This document shows positions 18,030-26,969 of a stretch of 64,000 nucleotides of DNA, in pieces. The stretch is from Bradyrhizobium icense (lineage in GTDB: Bacteria > Pseudomonadota > Alphaproteobacteria > Rhizobiales > Xanthobacteraceae): contig NZ_CP016428.1 of NCBI RefSeq assembly GCF_001693385.1, forward strand, positions 7,988,001 to 8,052,000. Reading direction: 5' to 3'. Within the stretch, counting starts at the first letter, position 1. The number at the start of each line of letters is the position of its first letter. Both the position numbers and the translations under genes were made by a program. Under the pieces are notes generated by a model. The model was not told the DNA's origin. It did not search any database and was given only the letters and a program-made list of their open reading frames with translations.

Positions 18030-18889
18030 ATGCTTAGCGTGACAAAAGCCAAACCAAGTTTGCTCAAAATATCGGATACGCTTAGCCTACGTTTTCAAGA
18101 GATCGGCAGCGGGCCTCCGCTGCTCCTGATACATACGATCCGGACGCAGCTCGAATATTTCCGCAGTCTGGTGCCCCTCCTCGCCAGATCGCACACGGTG
18201 TACGCCATTGACCTCCCGGGCCACGGACACTCACCGATCGATCCAAGCGCGAGCTTCGACGAACCCTACTTCAGGCAGGCAGTCATTCGCTTCATCGAGG
18301 AGCTAGACCCTCGGCGGTGACGCTTGTTGGCGAGTCGATCGGCGGGACACTGGCCCTTACAGTGGCGGCGGCGCTTCCGCAGCGGGTGAAGCAGGTCTAT
18401 GCGATCAACCCTTACGACTACGAGACCCGCTACGGGGACGGCATTCGACGCGGCAACTGGTTCGCGAATTTCATCATCGGAAGTTTGCAGATCCCGGTAC
18501 TCGGCGCGATGAATGCATCGCTCGAGAACAAGATGGTTCTCGGCAAGATCATGGGCGGCGGATATCACGACCCGCGCAAACTGCCGGCCGATCTGCTTGC
18601 TGAGTTCGATGAAGTAGCCCGCCGCCCGGGATACAAGCGGATCGCGCGCAAGGTGCTGGCAGGCTGGCGATCCTGGAGCAAGGCGCGCGATTACTATCGG
18701 CAGATCTCGGCGCCTGTAACGCTCATTTATGGCGATAGCGATTGGTCTCGGCCAAATGAACGCGAACGCACACGGTCGCTGGTTCCTGTCTCGCAGATGG
18801 TGACGCTCAAAAATACCGGCCACTTCTCAGCCGTTGAGAATCCGTCGGAGCTGGCTCGCGTGATACTGGCGACAGAATGGCCGCAATGA
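18030..18889 (+). pseudogene. Alpha/beta hydrolase, split by a one-base frameshift
   Basis: One alpha/beta-hydrolase fold spread over two frames. The first frame (18030-18320) has the N-terminal strands and the oxyanion region (GSGPPLLLIHTIRTQ, then AIDLPGHGHSP) and stops at TGA 18318-18320. The second frame continues without a gap as VTLVGESIGGTLAL, the nucleophile elbow with the catalytic Ser, and later has the acid (YGDSDWS) and the catalytic His (NTGHFSAVENP). A single missing base near 18317 restores one protein of about 286 residues. The GTG of the second frame overlaps the stop, so coupled translation of two halves is formally possible, but the break falls inside one domain. A sequencing error is the other explanation. 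It follows the tetR gene by 33 bases. Confidence 0.75.
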
Positions 18890-19106
18890 AGCTCCCACCA
18901 AAAATATCGAAAACAACCCCATGCAAAGTAGCCGACGGCCGACGCAACCGACGGTTTGGACCGAAACCTTGACAGGTCGGGCAAATCGGCGGCACAATTT
19001 CATCATCCCAAAATCCGCTAAAACGACCACGGGCGCGCAATGAATGCTGTCCGCTGTGACGTCAGGCGAAAGCTGGTTCAGAACTTATCCGGGGAAGCCC
19101 ACACAG
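18890..19106. repeat. Intergenic segment resembling a Bradyrhizobium repeat
   Basis: The stretch starting AAATATCGAAAACAACCCC (about 18901) and continuing to TTGACAGGTCGGGCAAATC (about 18969-18987) looks like an intergenic repeat I have seen downstream of genes in Bradyrhizobium genomes. This is recall, not a search, and no second copy is in the window. Confidence 0.35.
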
Positions 19107-19784
19107 ATGCAGTTTGATGACGTTATCCTCGGTCGCCGGAGTATCCGCGGTTACAAACCTGATCCAGTACCCAAGGCGCTGATTGCGGAAATCATTGGGT
19201 TAGCGATGCGCGCTCCGTCGTCGATGAACACCCAGCCCTGGAATTTCTACGTCATATCAGGCGAACCGCTGGATCGGATCCGCGCCGGCAACACCGAGCG
19301 GATGGTGGCAGGCATACCGCAGTCGCGCGAGTTCCGCACAGGTCAGCCCTTTGCAGGCAAGCATCGCGACAGGCAGGTCGGTGTCGCCAAGCAATTATTC
19401 TCCGCGATGGGAATCGAGCGCGACAACAAGGACAAGCGCCAGGACTGGGTACTGCGCGGCTTCCGTCAGTTCGACGCGCCCGTCTGCGTGATCATCACCT
19501 ATGACCGCGTGCTTGACGGCAGCGACGATACGCCCTTCGACTGCGGCGCTGTGGCGACCGCGCTCGTCAATGCCGCCTGGTCTCGCGGGCTCGGCGCCGT
19601 GATCAACAGCCAGGGCATCATGCAATCCCCCGTGGTGCGCGAGCACGCAGGCATAGCCGACGATCAGGTCATCATGAAAAGCATCGCGCTGGGCTGGCCG
19701 GATGAGACGTTTCCGGCGAATGCGGTGGTGTCGGAGCGGAAGTCCGTCGAGGAAGCCACGGTGTTCGTCGGGTTCGAGAAGTAG
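19107..19784 (+). CDS. Nitroreductase family protein
   Basis: FMN-dependent oxidoreductase of about 225 residues. The start MQFDDVILGRRSIRGYKPD is preferred because GGGGAAG sits 9 bases upstream and the family usually begins with this strand-helix. An ATG at 19044 would add 21 unrelated residues. FMN-binding features are RRSIRGY near the N-terminus, APSSMNTQPWNFYV (about 37-50), and the C-terminal SIALGWPDE. Members reduce nitroaromatics, quinones or flavins with NAD(P)H in the cytoplasm. No operon partner is evident. Confidence 0.87.
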   Translation: MQFDDVILGRRSIRGYKPDPVPKALIAEIIGLAMRAPSSMNTQPWNFYVISGEPLDRIRAGNTERMVAGIPQSREFRTGQPFAGKHRDRQVGVAKQLFSAMGIERDNKDKRQDWVLRGFRQFDAPVCVIITYDRVLDGSDDTPFDCGAVATALVNAAWSRGLGAVINSQGIMQSPVVREHAGIADDQVIMKSIALGWPDETFPANAVVSERKSVEEATVFVGFEK

Positions 19785-19817
19785 CGGCGCGCGGACGGAA
19801 CGGCGGGAGGTACAGCA

Positions 19818-21056
19818 GTGATCCGCGCCATGGTCCGACGTGCACTGGAGCGTTTTCCAGCGAAAGCCTGCCCCGGACTTGATCCGGGGTGGGTACCGGT
19901 TCGCGTCAAGAAAACGCGTCAAAACAAGAATCGAGAGCCCCGTTCCGATTTAATCGGAACGGGTAAGGCTCTCGTGCTGGCGGCGGCTTTTGCCGCGGCC
20001 TTGACCCCGGTCACGTGCCTTGGCGAAAGCAGCAAGCCGTTGCCGGCCAAGGCGACAAAGGAATTGCCCCCCGAGCTGCTCTCGCTGCTCGAACAGAAGA
20101 AGATGCCAAAACATTCGCCGATTGTTATGCGCCTGTTCAAGGAGGAGGCGGAGCTCGAAGTCTGGAAACAGGACACTGCGGGCCGCTTCCAGATCCTCAA
20201 GACCTATCCGATCTGCCGGTGGTCGGGCGATCTCGGTCCGAAATTGCGCGAGGGCGACCGGCAGGCTCCAGAGGGGTTTTATACAGTTACACCTGAGTTG
20301 ATGAATCCCAACTCCAACTTCTATCTGTCGATCAACCTCGGCTACCCCAACAGCTTCGACAAGGCGAACAAGCGCAACGGCAGCTTCCTCATGATCCACG
20401 GCGACTGCTGGTCGAGCGGTTGCTATGCCATGACCGACGAACAGATCAGCGAGATCTACTCGCTGGCGCGTGACTCACTCAGCGGCCGGCCGTCGTTCCA
20501 GGTCCAGGCCTATCCGTTCCGCCTGACGCCTTCGAATCTGGCGCGGCATCGAAATAGTCCGAACCTCGCCTTCTGGAAAATGCTCAAGATCGGCAACGAT
20601 CATTTCGAGACGACGCAACGCGAACCCAGGGTGGATGTGTGCAACCGCCGCTATGTATTCGATGCGCAACCGCCTGCGAATTCGCCGCACCCTCTTGTGT
20701 TCAACCCTGCCGAAAAATGTCCTCCCTTCGTCGTCAATCCGGAAATCGCGCGGCGGGCGCTGGGGAAGAGGCGCGCCGACGAGCTCGAATACGCGCGATT
20801 GCTTGAAGACAATTTGCCGGCTGCCCCGATCTACAGCGGACTGGACGGCGGAATGAACAAGGCGTTCCTCGCACAGTTTCCGGGCAGAGTGACGCTTGCG
20901 AAAGTAATGCCGTACGCATCCTACCTGCCGCAATTGCCCCCGATCCCCTGGACCGACAACGATGGCTCGTTGACCAGCAAATGGTTTGGGGCCTCGTTCT
21001 CCAAAACGGTTGTGTGTGATGCGGTTGGCGCCGGCTTCCCGTCGGGCCGGTGCTGA
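19818..21056 (+). CDS. L,D-transpeptidase (YkuD) family protein
   Basis: Periplasmic cell-wall enzyme, about 412 residues from the GTG at 19818. The catalytic motif IHGDCWSSGCYAM (HG...S.GC, nucleophile the second Cys) is the YkuD signature; members cross-link peptidoglycan or attach proteins to it. The catalytic domain spans about 95-230 and a long unassigned tail follows. The secretory hydrophobic stretch (KALVLAAAFAAALTPV) lies oddly at about residue 50, because bases 19850-19972 are a palindromic repeat translated in frame. A GTG at 19974, with AAGG just upstream, is an alternative start but would leave a signal peptide without basic residues. Function is sure at family level; the start is uncertain. 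Confidence 0.8.
   Translation: MIRAMVRRALERFPAKACPGLDPGWVPVRVKKTRQNKNREPRSDLIGTGKALVLAAAFAAALTPVTCLGESSKPLPAKATKELPPELLSLLEQKKMPKHSPIVMRLFKEEAELEVWKQDTAGRFQILKTYPICRWSGDLGPKLREGDRQAPEGFYTVTPELMNPNSNFYLSINLGYPNSFDKANKRNGSFLMIHGDCWSSGCYAMTDEQISEIYSLARDSLSGRPSFQVQAYPFRLTPSNLARHRNSPNLAFWKMLKIGNDHFETTQREPRVDVCNRRYVFDAQPPANSPHPLVFNPAEKCPPFVVNPEIARRALGKRRADELEYARLLEDNLPAAPIYSGLDGGMNKAFLAQFPGRVTLAKVMPYASYLPQLPPIPWTDNDGSLTSKWFGASFSKTVVCDAVGAGFPSGRC
19850..19972. repeat. Composite palindromic repeat inside the transpeptidase gene
   Basis: Three inverted repeats in tandem or nested: GCGTTTTC (19850-19857) with GAAAACGC (19910-19917); CCCCGGA (19871-19877) with TCCGGGG (19883-19889) inserted within it; and AGAGCC/CCGTTCCGATT with AATCGGAACGG/GGCTCT (19934-19972). 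I recognise the outer parts as a repeat typical of Bradyrhizobium intergenic regions. Here it is read through in frame by the transpeptidase coding sequence. Confidence 0.65.
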
Positions 21057-21611
21057 ACTTTGGTCGCTACCAGTACAAGTGCCAATTCAGGTCAAATAGC
21101 GCCGCGCACCGTGAGCACCCCTCGCTGACGGCAGCCGTCCTGTTTCGCGTTTTCAGGGATCGGCGTTCGCCGCCGTGGCCGGGAGATGGCCAACCATCAA
21201 TCTTCATGATCCCGACGCCCGCCTGCGTCGGCGGGATGCGTCGATCAATTGCGCGTGACGAGTTTCGCCGTTTCCCTGGCTGCGGCACCACAAGGGATGC
21301 AAAGGGTTGTAAGGTTGGGATTGGGCTTGTTTTCGCCTTATGTCGAAGTGCCGGACGAATGCGACGGTTGCGGCGGATGTACCTCCCGTGAAGGGGGAGA
21401 GCCCGCCTCCGATTTGATCGGGTGGCTCGCGACGCGAGCCAGGTAGGGTCTGTCACGACGCAGGTCGTCCAACACTGCCGAACGCTTTCCCTGGCCGGGC
21501 CGGATGCTTCCGGCTTGGGCCGCCTGTATCCGAACGCGGGAGCGGCCGCGTTCGGCGGGGAGAAATCCCATGCACCGCGTTTCGCCGGAGGCAGAATATA
21601 GGAGGAGTCAG
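21057..21611. other. Gene-free region upstream of livK
   Basis: About 555 bases without a convincing gene. Open frames on either strand are rich in Arg and Pro and overlap one another, as expected of non-coding GC-rich DNA. Short inverted repeats occur (for example CCGACGC and GCGTCGG around 21211-21226). The promoter of the downstream binding-protein gene must lie here, but no strong -35/-10 pair was picked out. Confidence 0.45.
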
Positions 21612-22862
21612 ATGAAAGGCTCTACGAGAAGGCGGCAGATGTTGCGGATTGCGGCGGCCTGCGTGCTTGCCGTTGGAGTATGGGGCTCCGGGCCTGCCTC
21701 GAGCCAGACGCAGACCGAGCCCGTCAGGATCGGCGCCCTGATGTCGATGACCGGCGCGCTGGCGGAATACGGAGAGAGCATCCTGAAGGGGGTCCAGTTG
21801 GCGGCCGAAGAGATCAACGCCGGCGGCGGCGTGCTCGACGGGCGCAGGATCGAGGTCGTGGTCGGCGACGACCAGACCACCCCGCAGCCGGGCGTCGACG
21901 CGGCGCAGCGGCTAATTTCCGTGAATCGCGTATCGGCCATCATCGGAGCGCTGGCGAGCGGCGTCACCATCCCGGTGGCGACGAGCGTAACAAGCGTGAA
22001 CAAGATTCCGCAGATATCGCCCGCCTCGACAGCACCGGCGATCACGACGCTCAAGGACGACGGCTTCCTGTTCCGGACCACGCCGCACGACGCGCTCCAG
22101 GGCGTCGTATTGGGCGACGTCGCCAAGGAACAGGGCTTCTCGAACGTGGCCGTCATCTACGTGAATAATGACTATGGCAAGGGTCTCGCGGAAGCCTTCG
22201 CCAAGCGTTTCGAAGCGATCGGCGGCAAGGTGTCCGCGTCCATTGCCTACGAGGAAAAGCAGGCATCCTATCGCGGCGAAGTGCAACGCGCCGGCCGCGG
22301 CAAGCCGGACGCGCTGATGCTGATCGCCTACCCGGGCGACGGCGTGCCGATCGTGCGCCAGGCGCTTGAGGAGGGGCTGTTCACGAAGTTCGTGTTCAGC
22401 GACGGCATGAAATCGACCGAGCTGATTACGGCCATCGGCGCGCAGCATCTCGAGGGAATGGTGGGAACGGCGCCGGAGGCGGTCGCCGATTCTGATGCTG
22501 CGGTTCGCTTCCGCAAGGCCTTCGAGGCAAAGCACGGCGCATTGCCGCCAAGGCCGTACATCGATACCGGCTACGATGCGATGTATCTCCTTGCGTTGGC
22601 CATCGAGAATGCGAAGAGCACCGATGGAACCGCTATCCGTGACGCGCTCCACGCGATCGCCAATCCGCCGGGCGAGCAGGTGCTGCCCGGTGAATGGAAG
22701 AAGGCCAGGGAGCTTCTCGCCGCCGGCAACGACGTCGACTACGCCGGCGCCGCGGGAAGCCAGAACTTCGACAAAAGCGGCGACGTGCCCGGCACCTTCG
22801 GCATCTGGCAGATCAAGGGCGGGAAGATCGAGACGCTGCGTATCGTCGAGCCGGCGGCGTAA
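21612..22862 (+). CDS. livK: Branched-chain amino acid-type ABC transporter, substrate-binding protein (LivK family)
   Basis: Periplasmic receptor of 416 residues. The start MKGSTRRRQMLRIAAACVL follows AGGAGG at ideal distance and opens a signal peptide (cleavage near residue 32, PASSQTQ). The mature part begins VRIGALMSMTGALAEYGESI, the LivK/Peripla_BP_6 hallmark, then AAEEINAGGGVLDGRRIEVV, and has the second-lobe segment YVNNDYGKGLAEAFAKRF. Homologues bind branched-chain amino acids, amides or aromatic acids, so the ligand is open. The gene is convergent with the livGFHM operon, unlike the usual co-directional layout. Confidence 0.9.
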   Translation: MKGSTRRRQMLRIAAACVLAVGVWGSGPASSQTQTEPVRIGALMSMTGALAEYGESILKGVQLAAEEINAGGGVLDGRRIEVVVGDDQTTPQPGVDAAQRLISVNRVSAIIGALASGVTIPVATSVTSVNKIPQISPASTAPAITTLKDDGFLFRTTPHDALQGVVLGDVAKEQGFSNVAVIYVNNDYGKGLAEAFAKRFEAIGGKVSASIAYEEKQASYRGEVQRAGRGKPDALMLIAYPGDGVPIVRQALEEGLFTKFVFSDGMKSTELITAIGAQHLEGMVGTAPEAVADSDAAVRFRKAFEAKHGALPPRPYIDTGYDAMYLLALAIENAKSTDGTAIRDALHAIANPPGEQVLPGEWKKARELLAAGNDVDYAGAAGSQNFDKSGDVPGTFGIWQIKGGKIETLRIVEPAA

Positions 22863-22891
22863 CCTCGCTCGCCCCATCGCCATGCGGGCAG

Positions 22892-22919
22892 GGCGGGAAG
22901 GCGTCAGCGCTTTCCCGCC
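22892..22919. terminator. Hairpin at the livK/livM convergence
   Basis: GGCGGGAA (22892-22899) pairs with TTCCCGCC (22912-22919) around a 12-base loop that contains the livM stop codon. The stem overlaps the 3' end of livM and follows livK by 30 bases. No T-run follows, so termination is inferred from position only. Confidence 0.4.
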
Positions 22920-23881
22920 TGCGCTTCCTGCGCCGGCTTGCGCGTGAGCGCGCGGTTCACGAACCGCTCCTCCGGGAGCAGGCCCTGCGGACGCGTCAGC
23001 AGGACAAGTTGCAGCAGCAGGCCGACCAGCAGCAGGCGCAGTGCGCCGGCGCGTGCCACCATTTCGGCCGGCAGCAGACTGGTCAGATACTCCGTACCCG
23101 ACCACACGAACCAGATCGCGAAGGCGCCAAGCAAGGCGCCGCGGTTGTTGCCGCTGCCGCCGATGATCAGCATCACCCAGACCAGGAACGTCGCGAACAT
23201 GGGGTCGAACGCCTCCGGGCTGATGAACCCGATGAAGTGAGCATAGACGGCGCCGGCGAGGCCCATGATCATGGAGCCCACCGTGAAGGCCTGGAGACGG
23301 AAGACCATCGCATTCTTGCCCGCCGCCACGGCCGACACCTCGCCTTCCCGGATCGCGCGTACGGCGCGCCCCCAGGGCGATTGGCGCGCGCGCTCGAATG
23401 CGGCATAGGCGATCGCCACGATCGCGAGCACCAGCGCGAGGAAAGCGAGCTCGCGTGCACCGCGTGAAAGCTCCGCGAACGGGTGAACGATTCCCCCGAT
23501 TCCGCGCACGCCGTTGGTGAGCCACTCCTCATTCTTCAATGCGAGCCGCACGATCTCGGCAATGCCGATGCTGGCGATCGCGAGGTAGTCCTCACGCAGG
23601 CGCAGGGTGATGAGCCCGACCAGAAGCGCAAGAACGCCGGCGGTGATCATTGCGCCGACCCAGCCGAGAGCAAGCGGCAGCGCAAAGCCGCCGAGATGCT
23701 CGTTGCTCTCCGGCCGGGTCAGGATCGCGCTTGCATAGGCGCCGACCGAGAAGAAGGCCGCGATGCCGATGTTGAACAGGCCGGCGAAGCCCCATTGCAC
23801 GTTCAGTCCCAGCGCCAGCAGGGCATAGATGCCAACCAGCGTGAGGAAAAACACCGCGTAGGCGAGAAGCGGGTCCATCAT
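22904..23881 (-). CDS. livM: Branched-chain amino acid-type ABC permease (LivM)
   Basis: Inner-membrane permease of 325 residues with eight to nine hydrophobic helices. Family marks include NVQWGFAGLFNIGIAAFFSVG near the N-terminus, ALLVGLITLRLREDYLAIASIGIAEIVR and the coupling-helix segment AVRAIREGEVSAVAAGKN. It pairs with LivH to form the channel. Last gene of the livG-F-H-M operon; its start overlaps the livH stop by 4 bases. Confidence 0.9.
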   Translation of the reverse strand: MMDPLLAYAVFFLTLVGIYALLALGLNVQWGFAGLFNIGIAAFFSVGAYASAILTRPESNEHLGGFALPLALGWVGAMITAGVLALLVGLITLRLREDYLAIASIGIAEIVRLALKNEEWLTNGVRGIGGIVHPFAELSRGARELAFLALVLAIVAIAYAAFERARQSPWGRAVRAIREGEVSAVAAGKNAMVFRLQAFTVGSMIMGLAGAVYAHFIGFISPEAFDPMFATFLVWVMLIIGGSGNNRGALLGAFAIWFVWSGTEYLTSLLPAEMVARAGALRLLLVGLLLQLVLLTRPQGLLPEERFVNRALTRKPAQEAQAGKR

Positions 23882-24753
23882 CGACGCTCCGCGAACAGCG
23901 TGCCGCCGGCGATGCCGGTCGGACGGATGATCAATGCGACGACCATCAGGGCAAAGGCGACGGCCGGCTTGTAGGACGGACTGAGCACCATCGTCGACAG
24001 CTCCGAGGCGATGCCGACCAGCATGCCGCCTGCGATCGCGCCATAGGGGCGGCCGATGCCGCCGACGATCGCGGCGGCGAAGATCGCGAGCAGGAGGTGC
24101 CAGCCCATCGTCGGCTGAAGGCGCGTGTCCATGCCGAGGAAGATGCCGGCAGAGACGGCGAGAGTCGCCGAGATGACCCAGGTCCAGATGATCACCCGGT
24201 CGATGTCGATGCCGCTGATCCGCGCGAGGTCGGGATCGTCCGCCATGGCGCGCATGGACTTTCCGGTCTTGGTCCGCTGAAGGAACAGATGCAAGAGCAT
24301 GACGAGCAGGACCGTGCCGGCGACGATGTAGAGGTGGTCCGGCCGGATGCGCAGATCGCCGAAGCGGATGGGCGGGGTGATTCCGGTTTGATAGACGGCG
24401 GTGGCCGGGCCCCAGATCAGCTGCACCAGGCTGCGCAGCACGAGCGCGACCCCGACGGATGAGATCAGCAGTATCACCGGCGCCGTCCGCCTGAGGCGGC
24501 GATAGAGGACAGTGTCGATCAGAACCGCAATCAGCACGCCGCCGAGAATGGCGAACGGAAGCGCGTACCAGACCGGAACGCCGAATCCGACCACGAAGGC
24601 GAGCGCCAGATAGGCGCCGACCGTCATCAGGTCGCCATGTGCGAAATGCGCGAAGCGAAGGATCGAGAACACGAACGATACGCCGATGGCGCCGAGAGTG
24701 ATGATTCCCCCGAGCACGACGCCGTAGATCAGAAGCTGGATCAGCTCGGTCAC
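23878..24753 (-). CDS. livH: Branched-chain amino acid-type ABC permease (LivH)
   Basis: Inner-membrane permease of 291 residues. It has the LivH start (MTELIQLLIYGVVLGGIITLGAIG), the RFAHFAHGDLMTVGAYLA helix, the coupling-helix motif MRAMADDPDLARISGI and the GGIGRPYGAIAGGMLVG region. It forms the translocation path with LivM. The gene lies 9 bases after livF and overlaps livM, so the four liv genes form one transcription unit. Confidence 0.9.
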   Translation of the reverse strand: MTELIQLLIYGVVLGGIITLGAIGVSFVFSILRFAHFAHGDLMTVGAYLALAFVVGFGVPVWYALPFAILGGVLIAVLIDTVLYRRLRRTAPVILLISSVGVALVLRSLVQLIWGPATAVYQTGITPPIRFGDLRIRPDHLYIVAGTVLLVMLLHLFLQRTKTGKSMRAMADDPDLARISGIDIDRVIIWTWVISATLAVSAGIFLGMDTRLQPTMGWHLLLAIFAAAIVGGIGRPYGAIAGGMLVGIASELSTMVLSPSYKPAVAFALMVVALIIRPTGIAGGTLFAERR

Positions 24754-24762
24754 GGTCGATGC

Positions 24763-25467
24763 CTACGCTCCCAGGAACAGCTCTGCGACTTCGCGATTGT
24801 TGACAAGCGCTGCACCGGGTCCCTCGAACCGATTGCGGCCGAGTGCAAGCACGTATCCGCGATCGGAAACCGCGAGCGCTTTGCGTGCGTTCTGCTCGAC
24901 GATCAGCACGGAGACCCCTTGGGCGTTGATCTCCCTGATCTTCGAGAAAATGAGTTCGGTGAACTGCGGCGACAGCCCGGCCGTCGGCTCGTCGAGAAGC
25001 AACAGGCGCGGCTCGAGCATGAGCGCGCGGCCGATCGCCACCATCTGCCGCTGACCGCCCGAGAGCTGCGCGGCTGACTGGCGGCGCCGTTCCTTCAGCG
25101 GCGGGAACATCTCGTAGATGCGGTGCAGTCGCTCGGAAACGCCACTGTCGAGCAGGAACGCGCCCATCTCGAGATTCTCCTCGACGCTGAGCGTCGGAAA
25201 GACGTTTCGTTCCTGCGGCACGAAGGCGAGCCCGCGCCGCACGATTTCATTCGCGCGCAAGGCGGCGATTTCCTCGCTGGCGAAACGGATCGATCCCGAG
25301 CGGATGTTCACGAGGCCGAACACGGCCTTCATCAAGGTCGACTTTCCGGCGCCGTTCGGCCCGACGACAGCGACGATCTCGCCGTCTCCGACGTCCAGAT
25401 CGACGCCGTTCAGGACATCGGCGCCGCCGTATCCTCCATGGAGCGACCGGACTTCGAGCATGCTCAT
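24763..25467 (-). CDS. livF: Branched-chain amino acid-type ABC ATPase (LivF)
   Basis: ATP-binding subunit of 234 residues. The start MSMLEVRSLHGGYGGADVL overlaps the livG stop by 4 bases (ATGA); longer readings upstream would duplicate livG sequence in another frame. Walker A GPNGAGKST, the Q-loop region (AFVPQERNVFPTLSVEENL), signature LSGGQRQMVAIGRALM and Walker B LLLLDEPTAGLSP are complete. It works with LivG to power the LivHM channel. Confidence 0.9.
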   Translation of the reverse strand: MSMLEVRSLHGGYGGADVLNGVDLDVGDGEIVAVVGPNGAGKSTLMKAVFGLVNIRSGSIRFASEEIAALRANEIVRRGLAFVPQERNVFPTLSVEENLEMGAFLLDSGVSERLHRIYEMFPPLKERRRQSAAQLSGGQRQMVAIGRALMLEPRLLLLDEPTAGLSPQFTELIFSKIREINAQGVSVLIVEQNARKALAVSDRGYVLALGRNRFEGPGAALVNNREVAELFLGA

Positions 25468-26258
25468 GGCGCGTCCGCCCGCGATACGGTCCGGCTCAGA
25501 TAGGCCTCCAGCACGGCAGGATCGGTCCGGATCTCGTCCATACTGCCTTGCGCCAGCACCCGCCCCTCCGCGAGAACGATGATCGGATCGCACAGGCGGG
25601 CAACCAGATCCATGTCGTGCTCGATGATGCAGAACGTATAACCGAGCTCGCGATTGAGCCGGGCGATGTTGTTGCAAAGCTTGGCGAGCAACACCGGGTT
25701 GACGCCTGCACCGGGTTCGTCAAGCAGAGCCACGCGCGGATCGACCATCATGGTCCGACCGAGCTCCAGGAGCTTCTTCTGCCCGCCGGACAGATTGCCG
25801 GCATACTCGTTGCGCAGGTGCGGGAGCTCCAGGATCGCGAGAACCTCCTCCGCCTTGCGGCAGTTTTCGCTCTCTTCGCGCACCACCCGACCGGGCCGGA
25901 GCCAGGTCGCGAGCAGGCTCTCGCCGGCCTGCGCCGGCGGGACGAGCATGAGGTTGTCGATCACGGTCATGCGGTCGAACACCCGGGGAATCTGGAACGT
26001 ACGCACCAGGCCCTTGTGAAACAGCCGGTTCGGCGACAGCCCGGTAACGGGCTCGCCTTCCAGCAGTATCTCTCCTGCCTCCGGCACGGAGAAACCGGCG
26101 ATGATGTTGAAGAGCGTGGTTTTGCCGGCGCCGTTCGGCCCTATGAGGCCGGTAATCGAACCCCTGACGACGTCCAGGGAGCAATCGTCGACCGCGACCA
26201 GGCCGCCGAAACTCTTGGTCACGCGCCGAACCGCAATCATCGAGGACTCACCAGTCAC
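25464..26258 (-). CDS. livG: Branched-chain amino acid-type ABC ATPase (LivG)
   Basis: ATP-binding subunit of about 264 residues. I choose GTG at 26258 because GAGGAG lies 6 bases before it; an ATG at 26240 (MIAVRRVTKSFGG) is the alternative and loses only six residues. Walker A GPNGAGKTT, the LivG-typical VRTFQIPRVFDRMTVIDNL, signature LSGGQKKLLELGRTMM and Walker B VALLDEPGAGVNP are intact. First gene of the liv operon on this strand. Confidence 0.9.
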   Translation of the reverse strand: MTGESSMIAVRRVTKSFGGLVAVDDCSLDVVRGSITGLIGPNGAGKTTLFNIIAGFSVPEAGEILLEGEPVTGLSPNRLFHKGLVRTFQIPRVFDRMTVIDNLMLVPPAQAGESLLATWLRPGRVVREESENCRKAEEVLAILELPHLRNEYAGNLSGGQKKLLELGRTMMVDPRVALLDEPGAGVNPVLLAKLCNNIARLNRELGYTFCIIEHDMDLVARLCDPIIVLAEGRVLAQGSMDEIRTDPAVLEAYLSRTVSRADAP

Positions 26259-26683
26259 GGCCAGCTCCTCGCTGCGGCATGGCACCGATCCGCTCTTATC
26301 CGTGCGAAGCCATGCCTCGCAACGATTGGTCGTTCCGCGCAAGGCTACGCCGGGGAGACCTTGATACCAAAGCGCTTTTCGTCGCGGGCGATCGGAATAC
26401 CTTTACCGGCAATTCATCGATCTGCGTCCCGCCGGCCGGCCCGAGGACATGAGCGTGCTGGCCAAGCCTGCCGCCGGCCGCGAGGTCTATGCCGAGGACC
26501 TGCGACGTGCCCTGCATCGCCGCGCCTGCCAAGGACGACGCGGCGAAGCTGCGCCGCGATGGCCGCGGTCGGACCGAGGGCTCCGACCCGCTTGCCGTGG
26601 TACAGAGGTTCGCTCGCGAATGGCCGCAAGCATTGGCAACTGCAGCGTGGCCTACGCGTGTGAGAGAAGCTTTGTGAAGGAGC
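26259..26683. other. Region between livG and tRNA-Ser with a possible decayed coding tail
   Basis: No intact gene. On the minus strand a short frame ending at a TAG (26345-26347) reads GIPIARDEKRFGIKVSPA, which looks like a real protein C-terminus. A different minus-strand frame just upstream of it (towards 26500) reads HVLGPAGGTQIDELPVK. One frameshift would join them, so a worn-out gene is possible. I do not recognise the family. Confidence 0.3.
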
Positions 26684-26773
26684 TGGCGGAGAGAGTGGGA
26701 TTCGAACCCACGGTACGGTTTCCCGCACACACGCTTTCCAAGCGTGCGCCTTAAGCCACTCGGCCATCTCTCC
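26684..26773 (-). tRNA. tRNA-Ser(GGA)
   Basis: Complete class II tRNA of 90 bases including an encoded CCA (TGG on the plus strand at 26684-26686). The 5' acceptor GGAGAGA pairs with TCTCTCC. The D-arm has GCCGAGTGGCTTAAGGC, the anticodon arm CACGCTTGGAAAGCGTG shows anticodon GGA, a long variable arm (GTGCGGGAAACCGTAC) marks serine, and the T-arm contains GTTCGAATC. It reads UCC/UCU serine codons. Confidence 0.95.
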
Positions 26774-26969
26774 GGAGGCCCTCTCTTGAAGGGGCAGCAC
26801 TGATTTTGCAAGGGACGCCGGGCGCGGTGGCTAAAATTTCCCCAATTACTTGAATTTATTCAGCAATTTGGCACGTTCAGCGTCGGATCATCGGTGCTTT
26901 CCGGACGCTTGAACCGGAATCCGGCCACGATCGACGACCATGGTGGCAACGCAATCGGTGGAGGACGGC

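Noticed and set aside
21912..23525. 537-aa minus-strand open frame across livK and livM
   Set aside because: Runs through two convergent real genes in wrong frames.
26868..26886. TGGCACGTTCAGCG as a second sigma-54 promoter
   Set aside because: The -24 half matches but the -12 half lacks TTGC.
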